Below, in pieces: positions 16,826-25,022 of a DNA stretch of 64,000 bases; the stretch's first letter is position 1; each line of letters opens with the position of its first letter. Made by a program: the position numbers and the translations under genes. The stretch is from the NCBI GenBank assembly GCA_964478625.1, contig CAYZJH010000003.1, forward strand, positions 53,561-117,560, written 5' to 3'. Under the pieces are notes generated by a model that saw only the letters and a program-made list of their open reading frames with translations, was not told the origin of the DNA and made no database searches. This DNA is from SKZT01 sp964478625. GTDB taxonomy: Bacteria; Desulfobacterota; Desulfobacteria; Desulfobacterales; SKZT01.

Positions 16826-17333
16826 GGTTCTCCTGCAAAAGGTTATGATCATCAGGTGTCAAAGTGAACTGAAAGGTACCTGAAACTTTGGCACCTGGTG
16901 GAGACCAGAAAGTTTCTTCTGCCAAAGCATACCCGTTTTCAGTGATCCGGATCCGAAGGGCGTTTTGGGTTGAATTATGATCCAACGGGGGACTGGCTTC
17001 AATATAAAGTTCGTTTTTCCCGACACTTAAACCATGCAAGGGTTCGATTTTAAAGGTTTGTGGAAAATTTGACGGATCATTGACGGTTAGAATTTCTTGT
17101 TGGCCCAAACGAACCAACATGGCGGGAGGGGTATCCCGGCTTTCTAAGTTCAGAGCAAATGGATCTGTTTGTAAAATAAACGAGGGTGTTATTTCAAGAG
17201 CGTACTGTTTTTTGAGTTGGTTGAATTCGTGAAAATTTTCCTCAAAATCATTACCGGCACCCCGATGTTTCATGTAAAGGGTAAGACCGCCGATAAAAAC
17301 CAGCCAAACCATAACTGTCATCAAAATTCGCAT
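16812..17333 (-). CDS. Membrane-anchored exported protein of unknown function in the metal ABC operon
   Basis: A 173-residue protein opening with a hydrophobic segment (MVWLVFIGGLTLYMKHR), which is either an uncleaved anchor or a signal peptide. The remainder looks like an extracytoplasmic beta-rich domain (AMLVRLGQQEILTV; KNELYIEASPPLD; FQFTLTPDDHNLL). It is the first gene of the operon, where a ZnuA/TroA solute-binding protein would be expected, but it is only half the size and lacks the recognisable metal-binding His-rich features. The His-containing C-terminus (NHGHP) is minor. I do not recognise the family. Confidence 0.7.
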   Translation of the reverse strand: MRILMTVMVWLVFIGGLTLYMKHRGAGNDFEENFHEFNQLKKQYALEITPSFILQTDPFALNLESRDTPPAMLVRLGQQEILTVNDPSNFPQTFKIEPLHGLSVGKNELYIEASPPLDHNSTQNALRIRITENGYALAEETFWSPPGAKVSGTFQFTLTPDDHNLLQENHGHP

Positions 17334-17645
17334 ACCTTATTTTCCGAATTGCAAGGAAATTTCAATATTGTAGCTTGATTACAGCCATTATAGGTTTATA
17401 AAGGACTCAGGTCAAATTATTGTTTTTGCTAGAGGCAATTTTTCTAAATTTTCTCCGGAGATCGTAAGAGTTTATGGGGAAATTAGAAGTCCTTTCCCGT
17501 TGATTTTTTCATTTGTACCTTGTGCCGACGCCTTTATAGGGATTACAATACGGAAAACCAGGTTGATATTCAATTGAATAGCAGTTATTTAGAATTGATT
17601 GATTCATGAGTGGTAAACATTGAGAATTCTGACCGAAAAAATACG
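17334..17645. other. Divergent intergenic region, metal operon / PP2C gene
   Basis: About 310 AT-rich bases between divergent genes, so it should carry both promoters. I see no Fur-type 7-1-7 palindrome and no clear DtxR/MntR palindrome. The PP2C frame is open back to a GTG at 17610, so up to 12 further residues could be coding. Confidence 0.4.
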
Positions 17646-18374
17646 ATGAAAAAAATGGAGTCATACGGAAAAACAGATCGTGGATTGAATAGATCCAAGA
17701 ATGAAGACATTTTTTATGTGGATTCCCAAAAAGGTTTTTGTTTTGTTGCAGATGGCATGGGTGGTGCTGCGGCCGGGGAATTGGCAAGTTTAATTTTTGA
17801 AAGATCTGCACGTGAACTTTTAATAAAATTTCCCGACCGGCTAAAATTCGAGACTGAAGAACTGGTAAAGGCTGTTTTTCAAACTGCAAACAGCAGAATA
17901 CTCCGGCATGTTGAGGAATATCCCTTTCACAAAGGTATGGGATGCACTGCCGAATTGTTGGTTTATAACACAAAGGAGATCGTTCTGGGACATGTCGGAG
18001 ACAGTAGGATTTATCAATACCGGAACGGAAATTTAAAACAATTGACGAGAGACCATTCCCTTGTTCAGGAGCAACTTGAGCAGGGATTGATTACCCGGAA
18101 AGAAGCCAAGAAGCATCCTCTCAGAAGTGTTATTCTCCAGGCTGTCGGAATCCATGAGAGGATTTTACCGGATATCATCAAAATTATTCCTCAGGTAAAT
18201 GACATTTTTTTGATCTGTTCTGATGGTCTTACAGAGATGGTTAGTGACGATCGGATTTGTGAAGTATTGGCATCCGGGGAAAGCATTAAAAATAAAGTGC
18301 AGGTTTTGATCGATATGGCTAATGCCGCCGGCGGGTATGATAATATTACTGTGGTTTTATGCCGGTTCCGGTGA
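17646..18374 (+). CDS. PP2C-family Ser/Thr protein phosphatase (PrpC/Stp-like)
   Basis: Metal-dependent phosphatase reversing Ser/Thr phosphorylation in the cytoplasm. The bacterial PP2C motifs are present: GLNRSKNEDIFYVD, FVADGMGGAAAGELAS, MGCTAELL, LGHVGDSRIYQYRNG, LTRDHSLVQEQ, LICSDGLTEMVSD and GGYDNITVVL at the C-terminus. Length 242 residues is normal. No partner Hanks-type kinase gene is nearby. ATG at 17646 or 17655 is plausible; neither has a strong ribosome site. Confidence 0.92.
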   Translation: MKKMESYGKTDRGLNRSKNEDIFYVDSQKGFCFVADGMGGAAAGELASLIFERSARELLIKFPDRLKFETEELVKAVFQTANSRILRHVEEYPFHKGMGCTAELLVYNTKEIVLGHVGDSRIYQYRNGNLKQLTRDHSLVQEQLEQGLITRKEAKKHPLRSVILQAVGIHERILPDIIKIIPQVNDIFLICSDGLTEMVSDDRICEVLASGESIKNKVQVLIDMANAAGGYDNITVVLCRFR

Positions 18375-18440
18375 TACTCTCAACATTTTCAAATTTTAAA
18401 CCGTTTTTTTGGATCCAAAAAATTGCATAGGAGATATTTA

Positions 18441-19322
18441 TTGGGTAAATCAATATTCAACCGAAAGTTCTTTAGAGAATTGAAATCACCGGCAATGAAT
18501 ATCGGATTAATTTTTGTCGGAAGTCTTATTTATGTGATTGGTATGAAATCCATATTAATTCCGGCAAAATTGCTTTCCGGAGGAGTGACGGGAATTGCGG
18601 TCTTGTTGTACTATTTGCTCCCTAGTTATAATTTCGGGCTTTTATATTTTTTACTCAATATACCTCTGGTCATCATTGGTTGGATTCATGTTAGTCGAAG
18701 GTTTATGATTTATACGCTCATAGGTATTGTTACTTTTTCCGCAATGGCCTCCCTGATTCAATTGCCCCCGCCGGATATCAAAGATCCGATTCTTTCGGCA
18801 CTCTATTCCGGTGTTGTTTGTGGCGCTGGAGCAGGTATTATTTTAAGGTCATTGGGTTCTGCCGGCGGATTGGATATTTTGGCCGTAGTATTGAATAAAA
18901 AGTTTGGGCTGCGCCCTGGTACGGTTTTCAGTTTGACCAATATTCTGATAATTGGTGCGGGTGCCTTTTTTCATGATTTTGAAATGTCGCTTTACTCCAT
19001 TATTTACGTTTACACAAGTGGAAGGGTAATCGATGCAGTCTTGACTGGTTTTAACCGAAGAAAATCCATGATGATTATTTCCGATATGCCTGAGAAAATC
19101 GCAGAGGAAATTCTGGTCCGGGAAGATCGCGGGGTAACTTTTTTCAGGGGAACAGGCGCTTATTCCGGAAGAGATAAAAAGGTTATTTTTACCATCATGA
19201 GTTTGACCGAACTTCCTAAAATGAAAGAACTGGTTTTCAGTATTGATCCCAATGCATTTATGGTGATTAACGATACACTGGAAGTTTTAGGAAAAAGGCA
19301 CGGTAAACTCAGGGTACTATGA
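18441..19322 (+). CDS. YitT-family membrane protein (DUF161 + DUF2179)
   Basis: A 294-residue integral membrane protein with about five to six helices in residues 15-190 (AKLLSGGVTGIAVLLYYLLP; GVVCGAGAGIILRSLGSAGG) and a soluble C-terminal DUF2179 domain of about 80 residues (KSMMIISDMPEKIAEEIL; VIFTIMSLTELPKMKELV). The transported substrate is unknown for the family. The start is probably the TTG at 18441, six bases after TAGGAGA (18428-18434). It lies 66 bases after the PP2C gene and is likely co-transcribed. Confidence 0.88.
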   Translation: MGKSIFNRKFFRELKSPAMNIGLIFVGSLIYVIGMKSILIPAKLLSGGVTGIAVLLYYLLPSYNFGLLYFLLNIPLVIIGWIHVSRRFMIYTLIGIVTFSAMASLIQLPPPDIKDPILSALYSGVVCGAGAGIILRSLGSAGGLDILAVVLNKKFGLRPGTVFSLTNILIIGAGAFFHDFEMSLYSIIYVYTSGRVIDAVLTGFNRRKSMMIISDMPEKIAEEILVREDRGVTFFRGTGAYSGRDKKVIFTIMSLTELPKMKELVFSIDPNAFMVINDTLEVLGKRHGKLRVL

Positions 19323-19483
19323 AGAATTCTATCTGGTCTTAGGAAAAGAGTTGTGTTTGACAGGGTAAAGCCTGTCGGATATATAGTGCCTTGTCATGAG
19401 ATAAACTCGCTTACACAATGCTTACAAGATCCTTGTTTTTGAAGGAGAACAATCAGTTATCAAGATGAGGAGGTAAAGGAATC

Positions 19484-19882
19484 ATGATTTATATCGGTAA
19501 TTTTCTCCATGTAACCAATCAGCAGGAAACTGAAGAAGAAAACAGAAGGCATGGTGGTTTTAATCTTGTTGTTGAGGCAGAAAACCTCAAAGAGGCTACG
19601 GAAAAATTTAAATTACAAATTCTTAAATTAAGGGGTAACAGCGATTTTTTTGGAGGAAAGTGTTCAATATTTTTTACCCAGCTTTTTGAGTTTGACACCA
19701 TACCCAAAAATGAAGCGATGATGATCAACTACAAATCAGTCGCAGGGGACCCGATAATGCCTTTTATCGGTTGTTCGGTTCCAACGGATAGAAATGACGG
19801 ATGCAAAATATACAATTGGCAAGATAATGTACCGGAAATCGAGGGCAAAAATGAAACGGTGTTTATGCAGTTTAATGGATAA
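19484..19882 (+). CDS. Conserved-looking hypothetical protein (132 aa)
   Basis: I do not recognise this soluble 132-residue protein. It has a good ribosome site (GAGGAGGT at 19466-19473) and a protein-like composition with alternating strands and one helix (ENLKEATEKFKLQILKL). It contains the segment GFNLVVEAENLKEATEKF, of the type seen in small ferredoxin-fold proteins with a V-x-A-x-(N/D) turn followed by an amphipathic helix. The C-terminal half is acidic. It sits before a Cys-rich small gene on the same strand. Confidence 0.6.
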   Translation: MIYIGNFLHVTNQQETEEENRRHGGFNLVVEAENLKEATEKFKLQILKLRGNSDFFGGKCSIFFTQLFEFDTIPKNEAMMINYKSVAGDPIMPFIGCSVPTDRNDGCKIYNWQDNVPEIEGKNETVFMQFNG

Positions 19883-19966
19883 GGTATGGAGAAAATTTAA
19901 AATGGGATTGTTTATTTCATTGAATCAAATTTTAAGAGGAAAACCGGCGCATGAAATGGTGGAAAT

Positions 19967-20173
19967 ATGGCTTTCGTTAAGATTGAAGGTGTTGAAGGAA
20001 AAATTTATGATCCCCGATCGGATTTAAAAGGTCATAAAAAGCATCCCTGCAAGGATTGTTTTTCCTGCCAGATGTGTACTGACGACCGTTGCGAATTGTG
20101 CAGGAAAGACGGAAAAGAAGTATGCTTGCGGCAAAGTTGTGGTAAAGTCAAAATCCAGGCCGGCAATAAATAA
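19967..20173 (+). CDS. Cys-rich small protein (68 aa), probable metal-binding
   Basis: Residues 28-60 contain eight cysteines in CxxCxxCxxC...CxxC...C...C spacing (HPCKDCFSCQMCTDDRCELC, then VCLRQSCG). This could bind zinc or an iron-sulfur cluster. GGTGGA precedes the ATG at a proper distance. It lies 84 bases after the 132-residue hypothetical gene and is probably in the same transcript. The family is not recognised. Confidence 0.6.
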   Translation: MAFVKIEGVEGKIYDPRSDLKGHKKHPCKDCFSCQMCTDDRCELCRKDGKEVCLRQSCGKVKIQAGNK

Positions 20174-20216
20174 TCCCCAACATTATCCGTTTCTCATTGA
20201 TGAAAGGGAGCGCGTT

Positions 20217-21965
20217 TTAAACAGCGCCGGCCGAAGGGATGCAGTTTTCACCCGTATCATTTGCCGAAATTATGGGGTGCCCATGGGTAAAAATTTTTTC
20301 CAGAATTACTTTGGTAACCATATAAGTCGGCCGGATTCCCTCGGGCCCCATTTCACCGGCTGCTAACGTTTGACCGCTGACCAGTGGATTGTCGGATGCA
20401 TAATAAGCATACCGAACTTTGACTTCTCTGGAAATATGCCTCTTGATAATTGCGGCACTGATTGCTCGCTGATAATGCCCTCCTTCCATTTCAAGGCCGA
20501 TATTATTCCAGCTGCTCTGAAACCGTAAAAGCATATCCCGATTCTGGAGCGAAGTGCCCAACACCGTAACCATTGGACCGGTATAAACCTTTATATCCTC
20601 ATCAAAATCGTTTCGGTCAAGATCATTTTCAAACATGTAATTATCCGAAGATCCTTCTATGACATGAGCCGTCGCCAGCATTATGTCGCCCTTGTTTCCT
20701 GAAAGAATTCCCGCTTTACCCATGATCGATATCGAAGCTACATTCATCTTCACCATAGGTGTTTCGGACAATGGATTAAGCAGACAGTCCATGACTTCAA
20801 AAGCCTGGGCACCAAAAGCATAATCCATGACCAGGATGACCGGCTTTTTCCCCGTGATGCCATTAAAATTAAATTTCAGATCCGGATGCATCGGCACGGA
20901 TTCAAGTTTAGCGGTATCAATAATTTGGCAGTCAATGTGGGTACCTGATTGGTCCGGAAGTTCAAAAAGACCATTTTGTCGGGCGTAGGTGAGGATTTCA
21001 TTACTTCGTTCCCTGATACACTGAATAAATCGGTAAAGTACATCAGTGGAATTTTCAGGCTGTATACGACATTCCTGAGCAGCAGCATATCCATAAAGGA
21101 GATTGACCACACTGTGCAAATTTGCACTGATAATATGGAGCGGTCGTTGAAGCAAATCCAATTCAATCAAATTCCTTTTGATATCATTTGCCCATTTTTG
21201 GCCATAGTGCTGATGGGAGATTACATTCATAAGGGAGGGAGTCATGTAAACGATCAGAAAATTTTCCATGGATTCTTTTTCACGAAAAACCCGGTTTCCC
21301 AAATGGTAAACAATGTTGAAAAGTCCGCTGTTACTGTTTGTAAGAGCTTTGTTTTTTTCAAAATATTCATATGTTTCCCGAGTTTCATGGTAAGATCGTC
21401 CAAGGATGAGGCTGAGGTTCCAGATGGCTTGATCCAGTTGTCGTTCATTCAAGGAATCAATTTTTTGAACTGTTTCTTCCAGGCCATACCATTCAATGGT
21501 TACTTTTCCGGCTTCATCGGTCATACGGTTTCGGATTTTTTTGGCTTCAATATTCAGAAACGTGATATGTGTCAAAATATCATAAATTTCGCTAAGTCCT
21601 CGGGTTATCACGAAACAGATCTCCGTTTCACTGATTAGATAACAGCTTCTTCTTCTTTTAAGAGGAATAACCTTTTCGAATACTCTGCCACCGAATTGTT
21701 CTTCTTCCGTCAAAATCAGCCGTGTGGCCTGCTCAACGGATCTCGGCAGCCGGTCAATCACATATTCCAGTCCTTTCAATTCAACAACCCTGGGGTCATT
21801 CATGCTTCCATAAATTTCAGGACTTAAAGTCGTCAAACAGTCCGCCAGGGCTTGACCCATTCTTCCGGATGGACGAAAAAAACCTCTTAACGCAAGGGCA
21901 TTAGCAAGGGTTTTAAAGGAACGAATGGCCACCCTGGCCCTCTGAGATCTTGTCAAATCCTGCAT
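20217..21965 (-). CDS. Uncharacterised 582-aa protein with nucleoside-phosphorylase-like C-terminal half
   Basis: Residues about 1-340 are a helical region I do not recognise (start QDLTRSQRARVAIRSFKTL). The C-terminal half resembles the PNP/MTA nucleosidase fold: a strand KKPVILVMDYAFGAQAFEV, then ISIMGKAGILSGNKGDIML (compare the GxAGxL...GDI signature), then NNIGLEMEGGHYQRA (compare the substrate-ribose-binding ME(G/S) motif) and YYASDNPLVSGQ (compare the catalytic SD). These are motif resemblances only, at low identity. ATG at 21965 has AAGGAG upstream. It is monocistronic and convergent with the Cys-rich gene. Confidence 0.65.
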   Translation of the reverse strand: MQDLTRSQRARVAIRSFKTLANALALRGFFRPSGRMGQALADCLTTLSPEIYGSMNDPRVVELKGLEYVIDRLPRSVEQATRLILTEEEQFGGRVFEKVIPLKRRRSCYLISETEICFVITRGLSEIYDILTHITFLNIEAKKIRNRMTDEAGKVTIEWYGLEETVQKIDSLNERQLDQAIWNLSLILGRSYHETRETYEYFEKNKALTNSNSGLFNIVYHLGNRVFREKESMENFLIVYMTPSLMNVISHQHYGQKWANDIKRNLIELDLLQRPLHIISANLHSVVNLLYGYAAAQECRIQPENSTDVLYRFIQCIRERSNEILTYARQNGLFELPDQSGTHIDCQIIDTAKLESVPMHPDLKFNFNGITGKKPVILVMDYAFGAQAFEVMDCLLNPLSETPMVKMNVASISIMGKAGILSGNKGDIMLATAHVIEGSSDNYMFENDLDRNDFDEDIKVYTGPMVTVLGTSLQNRDMLLRFQSSWNNIGLEMEGGHYQRAISAAIIKRHISREVKVRYAYYASDNPLVSGQTLAAGEMGPEGIRPTYMVTKVILEKIFTHGHPIISANDTGENCIPSAGAV

Positions 21966-22407
21966 CAAACAACTCCTTGATTTTCAAAAGGGTGAGAATC
22001 CGATATAAGGGCTTTTCAATTAGACATTTCTTACCATAAATTTGCTGGAAGATACAGGACTTATTGAATTCAGTAAAATCAGATTCCGCTGTTGAGAGGG
22101 CTATCGATCAGATCCAACCATGGTGAAATAGAAAATCATAAGACAATAGTATCAAAAGAATTGAACGATTGATTTGAAAACGGTATGCTATAAACTTAAT
22201 TTTTTGACATTTACAACGATGATGGATTATCTAAAAAATAAAACCGAATAATGTATTAAATAAAAATTAGATATTGAATTTTTGTAAAAAAAAGGATATG
22301 TGCTTTAGCACTTTGAAGGAATAACAGGGAGAACACCCAACCAATCAAAATGATGAATACTTGCGGAAAATGTTGACTTTAATTTGACACCATTTGGGAG
22401 GATATTC
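21966..22407. other. Gene-free AT-rich divergent region
   Basis: About 440 bases between divergent genes. I see no protein-like frame, no tRNA and no strong hairpin. It should hold promoters for the 582-residue protein and the DUF882 gene, but no confident -35/-10 pair is visible. Confidence 0.4.
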
Positions 22408-22953
22408 ATGACAAGAAGAGAGGCCATGAAACTTTTAATTAAAGGTATCGCATTGGCTTCCGTGCCAGGAATTCCACAATTGGCTTTTTCATCTCCGGTA
22501 TCTAAATACTGTTCCGGCAAACTCAATTTTTTTCATGCACACACTAACGAATCCTTAAAACTCCGTTACCTGGACAAGCGCGGCAATTTTGATTCAGGTG
22601 CGCTCAATGCCCTCGACCATCTCTTCAGATGCCATTATAACGATAAAGTGTATCCCATATCTCCTGATTTATATGTACTTTTGGATGCAGTCAGGACAGG
22701 GCTTGGTGCAACCGGATGCCGTTATCGCCTTTATTCGGGCTATCGGTCTCCGGAATATAACATGATTCTTCGCCAACAAAGCGGTGGAGTGGCCAAGAAG
22801 AGTTACCATTTAAAAGGTATGGCGGCAGATGTGATTTTGGAAGGTGTAAAACTCAATGATCTTCATCGAATGGGTTTGAGACTTCAAAAAGGGGGGGTTG
22901 GAAAATATTCCCATTTTGTTCATTTGGATGTGGGGCCTGTTCGTACGTGGTAA
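22408..22953 (+). CDS. DUF882 / MepK-like M15-family peptidase, Tat-exported
   Basis: A 181-residue exported protein with a twin-arginine-type signal (TRREAMKLLIKGIALASV, cleavage near LAFS). The mature domain carries the zinc-peptidase pattern of YcbK/MepK proteins: YSGYRSPEYN, SYHLKGMAADV (His and Asp ligands) and HFVHLDVGP (His ligand). MepK-type enzymes cut peptidoglycan cross-links in the periplasm. The frame is open from 22384, but GGGAGG precedes the ATG at 22408, where the Tat motif begins. It is followed by a terminator at 22971. Confidence 0.88.
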   Translation: MTRREAMKLLIKGIALASVPGIPQLAFSSPVSKYCSGKLNFFHAHTNESLKLRYLDKRGNFDSGALNALDHLFRCHYNDKVYPISPDLYVLLDAVRTGLGATGCRYRLYSGYRSPEYNMILRQQSGGVAKKSYHLKGMAADVILEGVKLNDLHRMGLRLQKGGVGKYSHFVHLDVGPVRTW

Positions 22954-22970
22954 CCAGTTTCAAATTATCG

Positions 22971-23025
22971 AAGGTGTTGAGAAATTAAAGATGCTTCAAT
23001 AATGGCTCAACACCTTTCTTTTTTT
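22971..23025 (+). terminator. Intrinsic terminator between the DUF882 gene and typA
   Basis: Perfect 11-base stem AAGGTGTTGAG (22971-22981) / CTCAACACCTT (23006-23016) with a 24-base loop and a T-rich tail 23015-23025. The two genes converge here. The stem may also end typA transcripts. Confidence 0.75.
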
Positions 23026-23029
23026 GGGC

Positions 23030-24874
23030 TCAACCTGCCGCGGTCTTTTTAACACCATTGCGTTGCATATAGCGCTGTTGTGCTGAAAGCGTGGTTTTTC
23101 TGAGTCGTATGGATTTGGGGGTAACTTCCACCAGTTCATCATCCCGGATAAAATGAAGGGCCCTTTCAAGTGTCATGGGTTTTATGGGAGCCAGCACGAT
23201 GTTTTCATCTTTTCCGGCAGCCCTCATATTACTCAGCTTTTTTTCCTTGCAGGGGTTAACATTAATGTCGTTTTCCCGATTGTGTTCCCCGATGATCATT
23301 CCTTCATAGACAGAATCTCCAGGTAGTACAAAAAGTTGCCCACGGGGTTCCAGGTTAAAAAGCGCATAGGCAACGGCGTTTCCTGTCCGATCGGATACAA
23401 GGCTTCCTGTAAATCTTGTTGAAAAGTTTCCACGAAATGGAGCGTAACCTTCAAAATAGCCGTTAATGATTCCTGTGCCCCGGGTATCTGTCAAAAATTC
23501 ATCCCGAAACCCGATAAGAGACCGTGATGGGACTGAAAACTCAATACGAACCCGTCCTTTTCCGTTGTTGACCAGATTGGTCATTTGGGCCTTGCGCATG
23601 GATAACTTTTCAGTGACAATTCCGAGAAAAGTTTCATCGCAGTCAATAAAAAGATGTTCCATCGGTTCAAGCTGCTGACCATCCCTATATTTGTAAATTA
23701 CCTGGGGCCGTCCGACAGAAAGCTCAAATCCCTCTCTTCGCATGGTTTCGATCAAAATAGCCATCTGAAACTCACCTCGACCTTTGACCAGAAATACTTC
23801 CCGCTCCTCGGTTTCCTCCATGCGGATTGCCACATTGCGAAGCGTCTCTTTAAAGAGTCGCTCACGGATTTTGCTGGATTGTACAAATTTTCCTTCTTTT
23901 CCTGAAAATGGAGAGGTGTTTATGGTAAATTTCATAAACACGGTGGGATCATCGACTGCAATTCGCGGAAGACGCTTGGGGGAGTGTTTGGTGCAAATCG
24001 TGTCTCCGATTTTTACATTGTCAATTCCGGATAGGACAACAATATCTCCTGGAGTCGCCACGTCTGTTTCCCTGAGACTAACCCCTTCGAAACACTGGAG
24101 CCTGGATACTTTTAACGGAGTTTCAGACCCGTCTTCTCCCATGCAAACCAACGCGTCGTTATATTTTGCTTTACCATGAGAAATTTTTCCAATGGCGAGC
24201 CTTCCAAGATAATCTGAATACCCAAGATCCGCGACAAGCATCTGAAAAGGCTCAGATGGGTCATAGGAGGGAGCAGGGATTTTTTCGATAATGGTGTCGA
24301 GCAGAATATGGATATTCTGACCGTTTTCTTTCAAAGTTTTCTGGGCAACACCCTCTCTTCCTATGGCATAAAGAATCGGGAAATCGAGTTGTTTATCCGT
24401 GGCATCCAGGTCAATAAATAAATCATAAACTTCATCCAGAACTTCTTCCGGCCTGGCATCCTGCCTGTCGATCTTGTTGATGACCAGAATGACCGGAATT
24501 TTTAAATCGAGTGCTTTTTTGAGGACAAATCGGGTTTGAGGTAAAGGACCTTCAGAGGCATCCACCAGCAAAAGCGCGCCGTCAGCCATGGAAAGTGCTC
24601 TTTCAACTTCACCTCCGAAATCGGCATGACCGGGTGTATCAATAATGTTGATTTTTGTATTTTTCCAGATCACCGAACAGTTTTTGGCAGCGATGGTGAT
24701 ACCGCGTTCTCTTTCCAATTCCAGGTTGTCCATGAGTCTTTCATTGACTTGTGCTCCATCTCGTAAAACACCGCTTTGACGGAACATGGCATCTACCAAT
24801 GTTGTTTTACCATGATCAACGTGAGCAATAATGGCGATGTTGCGAATGTTTTCATTTTGGGCCGGTTTTTTCAT
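23030..24874 (-). CDS. typA: Ribosome-associated translational GTPase TypA/BipA
   Basis: EF-G-like GTPase involved in ribosome assembly and stress adaptation. G1 AHVDHGKT, G2 ERGITIAAKN, G3 DTPGHADFGGEVERALSM, G4 NKIDR are all present, as is the BipA-specific C-terminus (IKPMTLERALHFIRDDELVE, SIRLRKTTL). Length 614 residues is normal. It is monocistronic. Confidence 0.97.
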   Translation of the reverse strand: MKKPAQNENIRNIAIIAHVDHGKTTLVDAMFRQSGVLRDGAQVNERLMDNLELERERGITIAAKNCSVIWKNTKINIIDTPGHADFGGEVERALSMADGALLLVDASEGPLPQTRFVLKKALDLKIPVILVINKIDRQDARPEEVLDEVYDLFIDLDATDKQLDFPILYAIGREGVAQKTLKENGQNIHILLDTIIEKIPAPSYDPSEPFQMLVADLGYSDYLGRLAIGKISHGKAKYNDALVCMGEDGSETPLKVSRLQCFEGVSLRETDVATPGDIVVLSGIDNVKIGDTICTKHSPKRLPRIAVDDPTVFMKFTINTSPFSGKEGKFVQSSKIRERLFKETLRNVAIRMEETEEREVFLVKGRGEFQMAILIETMRREGFELSVGRPQVIYKYRDGQQLEPMEHLFIDCDETFLGIVTEKLSMRKAQMTNLVNNGKGRVRIEFSVPSRSLIGFRDEFLTDTRGTGIINGYFEGYAPFRGNFSTRFTGSLVSDRTGNAVAYALFNLEPRGQLFVLPGDSVYEGMIIGEHNRENDINVNPCKEKKLSNMRAAGKDENIVLAPIKPMTLERALHFIRDDELVEVTPKSIRLRKTTLSAQQRYMQRNGVKKTAAG

Positions 24875-25022
24875 AAGGTTAATGCTTGATCCTTCTTAAA
24901 ATGTTTTGAGTTGATCCAGTGTCTGTTTCTTTTATTTTTTAGCGACCACTAACGTAATACCGGAAGCGTTTAAATCAAGACAAGGCAGGAAAAGGTTTTT
25001 AATTATATTCAATGGATCATGG

